Shown: piece by piece, positions 38,723-50,620 of the stretch | Numbering within the stretch: the first letter of the stretch is position 1 | Layout: each line of letters starts with the position of its first letter | Source of the DNA: Leptoclinus maculatus | Lineage: Eukaryota; Chordata; Actinopteri; Perciformes; Stichaeidae | Assembly: GCA_032191485.1 (NCBI GenBank) | Contig: JAVDOI010000019.1 | Coordinates: 9,827,784 to 9,891,783 of the forward strand | Direction of reading: 5' to 3' | Length of the DNA stretch: 64,000 bases | The notes under the pieces: generated by a model | What the model was told of the DNA's origin: nothing | Seen by the model: the letters and a program-made list of their open reading frames with translations, nothing else | The model's database searches: none | Program-made: the position numbers and the translations under genes

Positions 38723-39288
38723 CCTGGAGTAAACTCGCTTAACAAATGCTATGTTTGCCCCCCCCTCCCCCCCCTCGTCTCTGCCTTTAAACTTTTACGA
38801 CCAGGACTCGTAATTTGACTCGTGCGAACTTAAATCTCGACGGTGATGGCTGTGATCTCAGTAATTGGAATATGCAGTAAAACTCTGATTTAAATAGTGC
38901 AAAGAGTTACCGCGAGTGATGATTGAAAGCGCTGACTGACAGATTAATCTCCTCTGTGCCTTTGCATTATGTATATACTCCGGCTCCCCTTACTCTCCGG
39001 TGAGAGAATGCATCGCACAATGATGTATCGCATGGAAGCAATACTTGAATTGAGCTCCTGACCTGTGTGCCAGGTTCGACCTCATGGATTCTTAGACGCA
39101 CCCTGCTCTCCTTAACCTTCTGGTTATTACCCGTTAGCTTTTCTTTTTCTCCCTCCAGGTATTTGTTTTGTTTGGATGCGGTGATAAAAAGAAACAAAAA
39201 AACCCTATCGCTTGCCAACCCATCGGTGTTCTTTCATTTTCTTTTAGTGCAGGTTTTGGCTCTGACATGATGTGTCACCTACCACAGT

Positions 39289-39289
<1 letters not shown>

Positions 39290-39317
<28 letters not shown>
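39290..39317. repeat. Poly(T) tract followed by AT run
   Basis: 28 T followed by AATATATATA. No attached retroposon body was recognised on either side. Confidence 0.9.
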
Positions 39318-39325
<8 letters not shown>

Positions 39326-39478
39326 TATTTTTTTCACTTTCAAACGGCTAAGTGAATTAAATCTGCTGCAGTTTTCAAACGTGCCCTCGGGCCAGGTTTC
39401 CCTTCAATGGCTTTGTCTTTTGTAGTTGAGAATGACTGCACATGTGTGTGTATGTGCCCGCACGCACACGTGCATGGC

Positions 39479-39525
<47 letters not shown>

Positions 39526-40573
39526 ATTTTTGCCTTATCCTCTATCCCGTCCACTGTGTCGACACAATCCCAGCGTTTATGAGATTACCAGAGCCCATTT
39601 GTGTTCCGGCGGGAGCCATCTTGGCTCGGAGGAAGCCTCCGCTGGGAACCATCTGGGCTCTACTCAAAGCAGTTTCCACTCCGCCTCACCTGTCCTCTCC
39701 ACATTGTAACCCAAGCTATTTACTTTAAATGGATGAGGAACTGAGAAACATTTCGTGTGTGTGTGTGTGTGTGTGTGTCTGCTGCGGCACTCTGTCTTCA
39801 CGCAAAGTAGGGAAGCATATGGGAGGGATGTTTACCCTGTAGCACTTCTTCATGGGTTGCTAGAATCCTTGAATGATTTTCTTCTAATATATATTTCTAT
39901 CATTTATGTATTTTTTTTTAATTATAGATGGTTCTATTGATTATTTCCTTGAGTAATCATTTAATGTAAAAATATAAAAAAAACGCCAGTAATGACTTAA
40001 CAGATGTATCCTTTATCTAAAAACCAGAAATACGATAACACAGACGGAATAATTAATAAAAGTCTTTTTCTTTTTTTAAATATGTAAAAAACAAACAAAC
40101 TATCAAACAAATAATTAAAGAGCCTTAAAGCAGATTAGCAATCATTAAGTTGTCATTATTGGCAATGGTTGGATAAACAAGCTGTTGTCGATCCATTTTT
40201 CCAATGAAGTGCAACATATTGTCCCAACACTCTGCTGTCCTGCCATATGAGTTTACAGCCTCTCCAAGTTCATCTTAATCTGCCAGCGGAAAATTGGGCC
40301 TCCGCTTTCTTTTTTTTGATGAATTCACGTGTTCCTCCTCAATTTTCCCATTTGACCCTTCTATCAGCGTGTCTCATCGCCAGCTTCATTTCATTTAATG
40401 ATGCTTTTCAAGATATTGGCCACCCAAGGGTTATCATTTACATATCATGTTTTGACTTCAGTCTGTGTATGGCTCTGTCCTATGAAGATAAATACGACAA
40501 CAGATGCGACTTGTTTTTGGATCGAATGACTAATTGGCGAAACTGAAATGTCTGCTTGTCCTGTAATGCAACA

Positions 40574-40575
<2 letters not shown>

Positions 40576-40605
<30 letters not shown>
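40576..40605. repeat. GT microsatellite
   Basis: 30 bp of uninterrupted GT. Confidence 0.94.
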
Positions 40606-40607
<2 letters not shown>

Positions 40608-40907
40608 TATAAATACTGTGTACACTCTCGCCACACCTCTAGTCTAAGACTTCTAAGCTTCATAATGATCGAAACGTATCTTTGTTGCCAATAATTGATC
40701 TTAACCCGTTCCCTCCCCTCGGCGTATCTTTACCTCTCTCTCTTGTCATCTCTGCATGTCACATGTTTACATCTGACCCCATTGGAAGCGTGATTGATGC
40801 GCCTTGTCCTGCTGTGTGATTTCTCCACGTGGTCGTTACATTCATCACATTTATCTAGTTGTTACAGGACACTTCTAGTTTCCTCGGGGCCAAACGTATG
40901 GGTGTAC

Positions 40908-40910
<3 letters not shown>

Positions 40911-40954
<44 letters not shown>
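40911..40954. repeat. (AG)22 microsatellite
   Basis: 44 bp of uninterrupted AG. Confidence 0.96.
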
Positions 40955-40959
<5 letters not shown>

Positions 40960-41976
40960 CTCCTTGACCTCGCGATAGCTACCTGCATCTTCACCGAGCT
41001 CTCTGTGGAATGATGAGGAGGACTGTAAATCATCAGACATATGGGAAGCAAATGGGACGTTTGGGTGTGTAATTTCCCCCTCTGAACCGTGATCAAGCTA
41101 CTTCAGCTGATGAGCGTTTATTAGACCTCACCTGCCGATCAGAGGTCGACCGCCTTCCACTCGTCTGTATCTCCCCATATTTTTACCCCAGCTAGTGTGT
41201 GTGTGGAGCGTTCTGTTTCAGTGTTGTTTTGATTTTTTTTTCGTGGCAGTTGGTGACAGTCAAGTAGGTTCTAGCCGTTCTAGCCCATTTTTGACATTGG
41301 GGCGCTCTGAGGACCAGTGCTGCTGTAATAGCCTCGTTTACGTAACTGCTTCTGCACTTAGAGACAAAGAGAGATAAAAAAAAAATGGGGTGAGTATCTG
41401 AGATAGCGGAGAAGGAGCAGATTAAACGGAAGGCAGATGAGGTATGACTGAACTTAGATTGTATCGCTGTCGGGACCTCAGAGGGTAGACGAATGTCCTG
41501 TGTTTACAGTACATGTTAGAGACAAGTCCATTCATTATCATTAATGTTTATATATAATAAAAGAACACTTTTGTACGGGATATATATATACTTTTGGATA
41601 CAAATAAGAGACATTTGTTTCATTGATGTGCCACTGCAATCTTCTACACCTTGAAGTCTTTTTCCACTCTGCCAAAGTAGAAATAGATGTACGTCGCTGC
41701 TATATGCCTCGGTTGTCAGTTTTGAGCTTAATAAAAGAGCAGATTACGCATTCGTTAATGGAAGCGTTTTTTTACTTTAGTTGAGAACAAGGCCCGAGCA
41801 GTTTACAAACTTAATTCCCCTCAGATTTCCCTCGTGGCTGAAGGGCTAAGCAGCCCCGAGTCTTAATCGCTTGACTTCTCCCTATCTCTCCCGCACACCT
41901 GCCCTCTCACTTTCTCGCTGACTTGAGGCTTTAGAGTCGGAGAAAAAGAAGAAAAAGAAAAGAAGAAATCGATTGA

Positions 41977-41980
<4 letters not shown>

Positions 41981-42025
<45 letters not shown>
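41981..42025. repeat. (TC)22 microsatellite
   Basis: 45 bp of uninterrupted TC, preceded by an A/G-rich stretch. Confidence 0.96.
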
Positions 42026-42028
<3 letters not shown>

Positions 42029-42394
42029 TTCCCCCGGTCGTCCATCACTTATGAAACAAAATGTAATGAATAGATAATTAGCCTGAATAGGCAGAATTTG
42101 GTTACAGTCCACCGTGGGAGATGTTGGGAGATCTTTCCGACGTTGTCAGCAGGGTTTTAGCTCTTTCACTGCCCTCATTTGTTAACTTAAGGGAATTGCA
42201 ACTTTGCTGTCACTAATTGCAAATGATTTACATGACAAGAAAAAAAAAAAGAAAGTAGGATGGCAATATTTCTTTAATTATTGTTGAAGTGCATACGCAA
42301 CACTAATTTAAAGCCACTCGTACCGTTTGTGCAGACCGTTGGGGTTTGTACAGTTGAGCGTTTTAGTGTTTTGAAAACTCTGATCCACAACAAC

Positions 42395-42550
<156 letters not shown>

Positions 42551-42715
42551 TACCGAATCAATACAGAGCTCACGGGTCTCCATTGATGGATCTATTTAAA
42601 ATCAGTGGTGTGTCCCCCCCCCCCGTCACGCCATTGCTGTAATTGAATCTCCAACCCTAATCTTGGAGCACAGAAACACTAACTTGGCCCCTCCCCCTCT
42701 GTTCTCCTGTTCCAG

Positions 42716-42904
42716 GTGGAGGTCGAAGTGGAGAGCATGGACAAAGCGGGGAACTTCATTGGCTGGCTGCACATCGAGGGCATGAATCTGTCGGTGGCGC
42801 TGGTGGAAAGCGCTCTGTCCAAGGTCCACTTCACGGCAGAGCGCAGCGGCTACTACAAAACCCTGGTCTCAGCAGAGGAGGCGTGCCGAGAGAGGAAAGA
42901 GAAG
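42716..42904 (+). CDS. snd1: snd1 internal exon, end of fourth SN-like domain
   Basis: This 189-nt exon (63 codons, phase 0 at both ends) encodes part of SND1/Tudor-SN, a cytoplasmic and nuclear RNA-binding protein with four staphylococcal-nuclease-like repeats followed by a Tudor/SN5 module, linked to transcription co-activation, splicing, RISC and RNA decay. The peptide starts [20 protein letters not shown] and ends in [11 protein letters not shown], matching remembered vertebrate SND1 at the end of the fourth SN-like domain with few differences. The acceptor is a strong pyrimidine tract ending in CAG at 42713-42715, and the donor is GTAAGA from 42905. The reading frame stays open past the donor, but that part does not resemble SND1. 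The exon lies about 22 kb downstream of the start region of the opposite-strand lrrc4 gene. I recognised no other snd1 exon upstream in the window. Confidence 0.96.
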
Positions 42905-43360
42905 GTAAGACTCCTCTGCAGCTACTGTGCATCCTCTTTGAACGATCAACGTGATGACCACGTTATAAGAATAGCCACACATTTCCCCCCGTTATCATTG
43001 CGGCTTCCTTCCCTCAATGGGAGTCCTGTTGATGGATGGACGCGTCTCTCACACTGATCCTGATCTCGCCCCGAATTTTCATCATGGCTCCACGAGTCAC
43101 CCCTGCCAGATGCATGAAGCGCCCGGGCCAGCTGTCATCCCCTGTCCTCTTTCTCTCCATCTCTGTAAACATATTTGTTTTACCCTCTCTCCCGTTCGCT
43201 CTCTCGTCCACTCACTTCTACCTATTTGGGTCCTTAAGGAGACACTAATGCCTCTTCCGCCCATATAAACCTGATGTATTGCCAGAGCCAAGATGGGGCC
43301 GTGTTCTCTTTTCCCCTCCTCTTTAATCTGTCATGTTCATAGTTAGTGTGTTTCTCCTAC

Positions 43361-43440
43361 TAGTGTTGTCGCCATATACTGGAATATCTAACTTTGATAT
43401 AATACCTTGAAAAATATCGATTTTTTTGGGTACCGCAGGG
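43361..43440. mobile_element. Probable hAT-type fragment (TAGTGTTGTC end)
   Basis: Starts TAGTGTTGTCGCCATATACT and includes ATACCTTGAAAAATATCGAT, resembling the left end of degenerate fish hAT elements that begin AGTGTTGTCACGATAC. No right end is visible. Confidence 0.4.
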
Positions 43441-43506
43441 GAAAACCGACGCGACATTGAGGGCATAAAATGTTAGATTTTTAATGAAGGGTAAACATAA
43501 CAAGGC

Positions 43507-43790
43507 CAGTGTTTCCCACGGGAGTTTGTGAGACTCTTGCCAGCGATGTGAGCACACCGAGACGCCACGTTCCTGACACATCTGATGCCAATTCCACCCC
43601 CCCACCCCCCCCCCCCCCACCCCCGGTTTCCGACCTCCTTTACCGGCGTCGAAGGCAAGACGGACTTCCACCACGTAGGTTCCGACTTGAGGTGCGGGGG
43701 CACCAGACGGACGCTGATTATGTTTGATGCTAGTTCGCTCACGGGGGCACCCGGCGCGCAGATCAACCGCAGCCCGACATGTTTGTGTGG
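43507..43790. mobile_element. Probable hAT-type fragment (CAGTGTTTCCCAC end)
   Basis: CAGTGTTTCCCAC at about 43507 is a typical left terminus of fish hAT elements, followed by a GC-rich body unlike the surrounding intron and broken by a C run near 43600. No reverse-complement end was found, so it is probably decayed. Confidence 0.4.
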
Positions 43791-44191
43791 TGCAGTGGAG
43801 GAGAGTGTTTTGTGTGTGTGTGTGTGTGTGTGTTGTGCTAACGGAGCGCAGGCAAGTTGCTTGTATGTGCGCGGGAATGCATCGTATGCAACTTGAAGGC
43901 AGATGACGTGGGACTCGCTGTTCTAATTAACCCGTAGAGACCATCTCGAGAAAAGCTGAGCGCTTGGAAAAAAAAAAATGTTCCCCCCCCCCCCCCCCTG
44001 TCTTTCTCTTTTGAAGTCATCGGTTGGTCTTTGTCTGTGTGTGTGGGATGCTGAGGCTAGGTAGGGCAGATCGCATCTCCTCCCTCCCCTCCCTCCCCGT
44101 TCTTCCTCTATTCTCATTGCCCTCTCTTTACTGGCCCTACGGCTGTGGATATGGAAGACATCAGTGGTACTGCTGTGTCAGGCGTCCCTAC

Positions 44192-44192
<1 letters not shown>

Positions 44193-44238
<46 letters not shown>
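44193..44238. repeat. AC microsatellite
   Basis: 46 bp of uninterrupted AC. Confidence 0.95.
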
Positions 44239-44242
<4 letters not shown>

Positions 44243-47200
44243 TCATTAAAGAAAAGTTTGCGTCGGTGGTCCAGCAGGGAGCCAGGGCAACAACAGGGAT
44301 CGGGCCTTTCTGCAGGAGCATCCTGAACCAAAACTGCTTAGGTCGAGTGACTTAAGTGAATATGAGCTTTTTGCTACAATGAGACCAATGGGACAAAGTG
44401 ATTGTGTTCTAAATGAAGCGTTCCAAAGGGTTTGAGGAGGAGCCCTTTTTTTTCCCAGCGCTCAGCAGATTTTAATCTCGCGCATCAGCAACAATATTTA
44501 GTAACGGGTCCTCGCAGCAAACGCACGCTTGAAGGCTCAAGTTGTAGGCCCGGGCGCGTTCCTAATTCTGCTCCCCCCGTTGCGTTTATTTATAGCTAAG
44601 CTATTGTTTACATGAATCTCTCTAAAAGTGTGTCGCCCTGTCAGAATCCATTGTTGTGCTCTCGGCGCCGAAGTTAACACGATTCCGCTACAACACGGAA
44701 AACCTGACAGACAACCGCATTAACTTATTTCAAGTTCTGTTCACAGTGAGTAGGTTTGTTGCCAAAGCGCTGCTCATGCCCTCTTCTTTGCAAAGCATTC
44801 TTGTGTGTGTGTATACACGGCTGCTCCTAGGGGTAGAAAAACAAATTCTTGCTTACCAGGCAACTCTGCAAACACGAGTTGATGCAAAAAAAAAAAAAAC
44901 ACTGCATTCTGTCTTTGTGATATGAGACGACTCATTGCAGCGACTCGTATGATGTCCCAGTATTCCCATGCTGCAGCTGAGTAAAATACATTTTGACAAG
45001 ATAGCAGCAGTTTGGCTCAAAGTGGGGTTGGGAGCCGGGTTTTTTTTTTTTTTTTTTTTGCGACTGCAGAGGCTCTCGCCGTAGCGTTCATTTAGGTTCT
45101 GATCAGGTGTAAGCCTGTCGATATTCGGTTGTGCCTCAAAAGGACACGTTCGAAATGAAACAGAATGAGGCGGTGGTGTGATGAGAGAGGGGAAGTCTCT
45201 GCAAGTCGGCGCTTTTATCCATCCTCCAATAACCTTAATGGCTGTTACCAGACAGAAGAAGGAAACATGCTCGTAATTGCAACGGCCCAATTATGAACAG
45301 GCGAGTCAACAATGGGCCCTCAATAATAACCAGACTGTGCTTTTCTGTCGAGCAAGGCTTTTTATTTTTTTTTTGTACCCTGTAATTACCCAACCTTGAA
45401 GGAGATCAACCCACTCCGATGGGTTTCGGAGTGCGAGAGAGGAAGATGGGGGGAAAAGAGAGTGAATGGGCGAAAGAAAGAGGGATATGACAACCCCTGT
45501 TAAAGACGTCTCATGTCACAGGACTCTCTTCCTTTCATCACTGCCCCGCCCCCTTTTTCCTTCAGCCCACTGTCTCTTTTTAACCTCTTCAGTGCACTCG
45601 CATATGCTCACCCTCTCTCTCTCTCACCCCTCCCCCCCCCCCCCCCTCCTCCTCTTTTAATTTTTTCCACTGCTCGTTCAATTAATCACCTTTGAATGCC
45701 GCCTTATTAACCGGATTAATGTCTTCTCCGATGCCCTGTGCCATGCCCTTGTTCCCCTCAGCTGCTTTTCTTTGTACGGTTCCTTCTTTGGTCTGGATTG
45801 TGGTCGGTGTGTGAGTTGGGCAGCTGAATGACTTTGTACCCTTTTTTTTTTGAGGAAAATAAATAAATCCCTCGGAAGCATAAACCCAGGAGGAGCCCCC
45901 GCGCTGCATGTTCCTTATACTCCACCCCGTCCATCAAAGACACTCGTCAAAGCACTGGAAGCAGCATCGTTGTGACATTGATCCGGGTGACGTGTCCTTG
46001 GCGCAGCGTGATTGAAGTACATAATCGTGTTTCAGCTTTTTTTTTTGGTGGTGGAATCCAGAGTTGCAAGTTCAGCCGACTTGACTGTCACCTCGCCCGA
46101 GGGCCCGATCACAAGTATATACATCAACGGCTCAGACTGAGCGGTTTTTTTTTTGTGCTCCGAAAGCAAATCGCAGCACTTTGATTTGCCGTGATTGGCC
46201 GACTAGCATTGTAAGCAAGTCCGATTATCAGTACGCTTGCAATTTTTTTTTTTTTGTGTCTCCTTTTAATTCACTTCAGTTGCCTCTGGCTCGCTCTCTC
46301 GAGGGCCGCGCAGCTTGCCTTGTAAGCCAAACACCTCGCCATCTAACCAAAGAGTGTGCAAAAAAGCAACATCTCCCTGTCCTCCCATCTAAAGTGTGTC
46401 TTCTCACCAGTCAGCACATCCCACACCTGGCCAAAACAGGAGGAACACGCTGTGTGGTGAGTCGAGATAATTGGGCTTCTAAAGCAAAGCTGATGGGCTC
46501 GTGTCTTTGAGTTCAGACAGTAGGAAGTGTGTTCTCACTCTCAAGGATTAGCCATGGTTGGCTTTCTATCCCGAGAAGCGTGAGTCATGCAATCAAAGGC
46601 CATTTTCTGCTACACAGGCCTGTTCTCCGTCTTCTGTAAATAGTCAACCCAAGCGGCCTTTTCTTGTTTTCCACGGATGATGGTCCCTTCGCTATTAATA
46701 CCATGCTCAGTGCTTTCCTAAGCCCCGAAGCCGTTGAGATGCTTTCTGGGTTGCAATCTCTCTCTCTCTTTTCCTTCCGGTTTTTCTTGGCCTCCCGTAG
46801 TGAAATAAGCAGGTGGCAGTCACTAAGGCAATATCGTGGGGGAAAGAAACGCTGTGGATTATTATTAAAGTAGCTTCAAATGAAATTAAGTATATTTCCC
46901 TCTGTTCTCTGACTCTCCCCCACTTTCTCTCATTTTAGAAATCCCTTTTAGCCAAATCCCTTTGCTGCTCCCGCAAATGATCTGATCTCAACTTCAACCG
47001 GTTTCGGTGTTTGGTCCCCGGCTGTGATTTTTTTTTGCCGAACGTGAAATCATTACCGTTATTACTTTTCTCACACAAATTGCATTAGGCCTCGCGAAAA
47101 GGATTTGCTCCCCTAATGGCGTTTTTGTGTGGGGTAAAACGGGAGGATTGCACCTGTATTACCATTCCATCGTCATCGCTCCATCTATTGCTTACTGCAG

Positions 47201-47316
47201 TCACTGTTGACCCCGCGATTCAACAAATGGAGGCCGCATGACGCCAACAACATCCACGACGGGAGGTGATGTTCAATTAAAGACCAGGCGGGATACTTGT
47301 CCGGTCTCTTTGAGAC

Positions 47317-47340
47317 ATTTTTGAATATTAATTCAAAAAT
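47317..47340. repeat. 10-bp inverted repeat, 4-nt loop
   Basis: ATTTTTGAAT and ATTCAAAAAT around ATTA, inside an AT-rich segment with TAATTAATATTA just after. Confidence 0.93.
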
Positions 47341-48721
47341 AATTAATATTATAAGAGCAAACTCCCTCGTCTTGATTTGGTAAACTTGGACTTCTGCCAA
47401 CAAAGGTTTTGAGTTTTCTTTGTTTTTTTGTTTCCTCCAGTGAAGAGGCCTAAAATGTATTCTGAAGACTTCCAGCAAACACACACACACACCGTGCACA
47501 ATGCAGGCGTTTAAAACTGCTGATTCGAGTTCACTGAAGTCACATGACGCCAGGTTGTGTACCTGTGAGTTACAGGGCAGAGTAATAAACGCTCTACATA
47601 TGTTAATGTAAATAAATGTAATGCCCGTAGCTCTACTTCAGTCTTTAACGAGTATTGTTTCTTTAATGACCGGGTTTAGTTATACACTGTATTAAAAGTG
47701 TCAACCATGTGCACAGGCCCCTTTCTTTTAAAATACCAGAACAACTAATGAGAGAATAAAATCGTATCAGTAGCAGCATTTAGCTCAGCCTTCACAAAGA
47801 CGGAGGGCCAGGAGAATCCTTGTGCCTCTTGGTGTTTTGCAACTTTCTGCCCTTTTTCTCAGATGATGTGCCAAAAGATCCAGCACATCACCCGAGCAAC
47901 CGTGCAACCGCTGGGCAATCTTATTTCTGCTAGTCTCGCTTGTGTTTTCGAAAATTGAACACAGGTCTTGGCTTCTCTTCGGGGTCAGCATTATCTACTA
48001 AGATTCAGTGATTTAAAGTGATAAAAAGAGCTTGACGGTACCGAGCGACGCCCTTTAACACAGCCTTAACACTACTATGGGTGGCTCAGGGGACCCCTAT
48101 CCCACCCTGGAAACCATCAACACATTGGTTGCGTGAACGTTTGGCCCCGTTGCCAGCGTGTCAATACGCGGGCACGGCGAAGGTTGCAGGGTTTGTTGGC
48201 AAGTGTGAAAGGACAGCAGGATCACAGCGAGGGGACATCGTCCCCCTGCAGGGTGGCCACAATGGGGGAGAGGTGACCCGTGTGAGACCTCACATCTCTG
48301 GAAAAGAAGGAGAGGACGCTACGCCCTGTTATATACCACACAACTCCCAGTGTGTGTGTGTTGCACACACATTTATCTTTTCCCCCGTTTGTTTACTATG
48401 CCGTAATCTTGGTGTGTGAGTTTACTCCTGCCCTCGTCTTTCCTCTCGGGCACCGCACGCCCCCCCCCCCCCAAAATGAGCCACCTACCACGCTACAGCA
48501 AAGAGCTGACGGAGGCTCTTTTCATACGGCTATAAGATTACACAATGTGATTGTCGGTGCGCCGTGTACACGTCTGCACACAAACAGAACCAACTCTGGT
48601 GCAGATGGAGGGAGGCGCCGCACACACACACACACACACCATACTCTAAGTGTCTCGCTCCCGCTTACTCGGGCACACTGAGCATGTGCAGACACAGACG
48701 TACGCACACACTTTGGTGACA

Positions 48722-48746
48722 CCCCCCCCCCCCCCCCCCCCCCCCC
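48722..48746. repeat. Poly(C) tract, 25 nt
   Basis: Uninterrupted C run, about 100 bp before a CT array at 48850. Confidence 0.94.
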
Positions 48747-48844
48747 ACACTGTAGACGGCGAGCTGGACCCTCGGTGTCCTGAGGCAGAGAGACAGAAAG
48801 AGATCAGTGGACCCAGTGATGTGTGTTATTTACACCCCAACCCC

Positions 48845-48849
<5 letters not shown>

Positions 48850-48900
<51 letters not shown>

Positions 48901-48910
48901 CCCCCCCCCC
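48850..48910. repeat. CT array running into poly(C)
   Basis: About 49 bp of CT followed directly by about 13 C; pure pyrimidine on the plus strand. Confidence 0.95.
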
Positions 48911-49295
48911 AACCTCCTCTTTATCCCCCCCCCCCCCAGTTCCAAGTTGCAAATTCAGCAGTCTGTCGGCTCCACTTGCAGCCTTGTGAATACACACGCA
49001 AACAGTCTTCTTCCCATCTTCATCGGCCTCGTTCTCTCTTCCCTCGGCTAAACCGAGCTGTGCATCCGTGCGCATGGCGGTCACCTGCAAACTGACGCGT
49101 ACAAACTCGTTTTGATGAGCAAGAAGCCTTAAAAAAAAAAAAAAAGACGATACTCAACGAAGCGCGACCGTCTCAGCAGTCTCACCTTCTGCATGCTAAA
49201 TTATACATTTACATGAGTTGCAGGATTACACGCTGACTTTGAAAATGTCATCTGAAAAATGTGTCCCGCCTCAAGGACATTAGGACAATCCTGAG

Positions 49296-49334
<39 letters not shown>

Positions 49335-50597
49335 GGAGATATTCTACTTGATGAAGCATATGAACAGGAAGTAGGCCTTTTTGTTTAGCAGTGTTTGGTC
49401 CATGTGTGCACTCGTAGCTGCGTCGTCGTTGCAGCAGTGTGCATATGGTCCTCGCTGTCCTCGCTCTGTTTGTCTATTTGCTTTAAGTTGCACACGCGTG
49501 TGTGTGTTCTCCGTTATGCATATGATCCTGCGCATGTGTTTGGATGCATTTCGTCTGTATGTCCTTGGCCCTTGTGCTTCCCCCTTCTCCAGTCATGCGA
49601 GGCATTCTTGCGGGGCTCTTAGCAGAGGTCCTCGGGGGGGGCAAGTTTGCGACTGCCTCTGGTTCATCACACACCCCCCCCCCCCCCCCCTACCCAACCA
49701 CCCACACACCCAACTGCAAAACCCCACCCAATCCCTCAGCTCTCTCGGGAGGAAGGGCTGAAAAGAGTGCGAGGAGGTGAAGCGCTGGCAGAGAGCATAA
49801 TGTGATATGACACAGTGCGTTGCATTATGGCTGATTAACACATGCTCGGCTCCGCCACCCGCACTAGAAAAACACAAACCCCCAGGTCTCCCCGTCCCCT
49901 TGCCTCTTATATCTCGGGGCTTCCCTTTTTTTCTCTCTCTCTCCCTCTCTTTCTCTCTCTCTCTCCTCTGCCCCAATTTCTCCACCATCTCTGCTGATGA
50001 AGGCGAGTGTGAAGGACACGCACTGACTGGAGTTGGGATTATTTATCCTCCTTTTTTTCTGGCCGGCCCCTCCTGGGACACTGGGACACTTTTCCACTCT
50101 GTTTGCCGAGGACTTGGTTGTGGCCGACTGCGTCCTACCTCGACTGCAGGCAGCGAGCCTTGTATCGTAAACACGCGCGTACAGACCGCAGCGCTTTTGA
50201 TTAGTCAGCCCCACTGCGAAGGTTGAGTTGATTCAGTATTGTATTGATGTATTGTAATATTTTTTCTTTCGATACTTTTAAAGCTGTAATGCGTTTGATC
50301 AATCACCGAATGAGCCTGTTGGCTGGTGACATTCCTGTAACCTTGCAGCAGTTTGTACAGACAACCCCCCGCCATGATGTATCGGCCGCCCCGCTCATCT
50401 GAACATCCATTACGGGACACAAGCCGTGATGACATCCCCCCCCCCCCCCCCCCCTCCTCCACCTCCCACAGATAACTGACGTTTATTTATTTTTGGAATC
50501 ATCAGGCACAGATGCTGTGAAAACATCAAGTCTGCACGTTTCTCTCCCTGCTTCTGTCATCGTCCTTGTTTTAATCAGGGGGAGGAAGGAAAACAGT

Positions 50598-50620
50598 AAA
50601 AAAAAAAAAAAAAAAAAAAA
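50598..50620. repeat. Poly(A) tract, 23 nt
   Basis: Uninterrupted A run; no target-site duplication or retroposon body seen. Confidence 0.92.
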
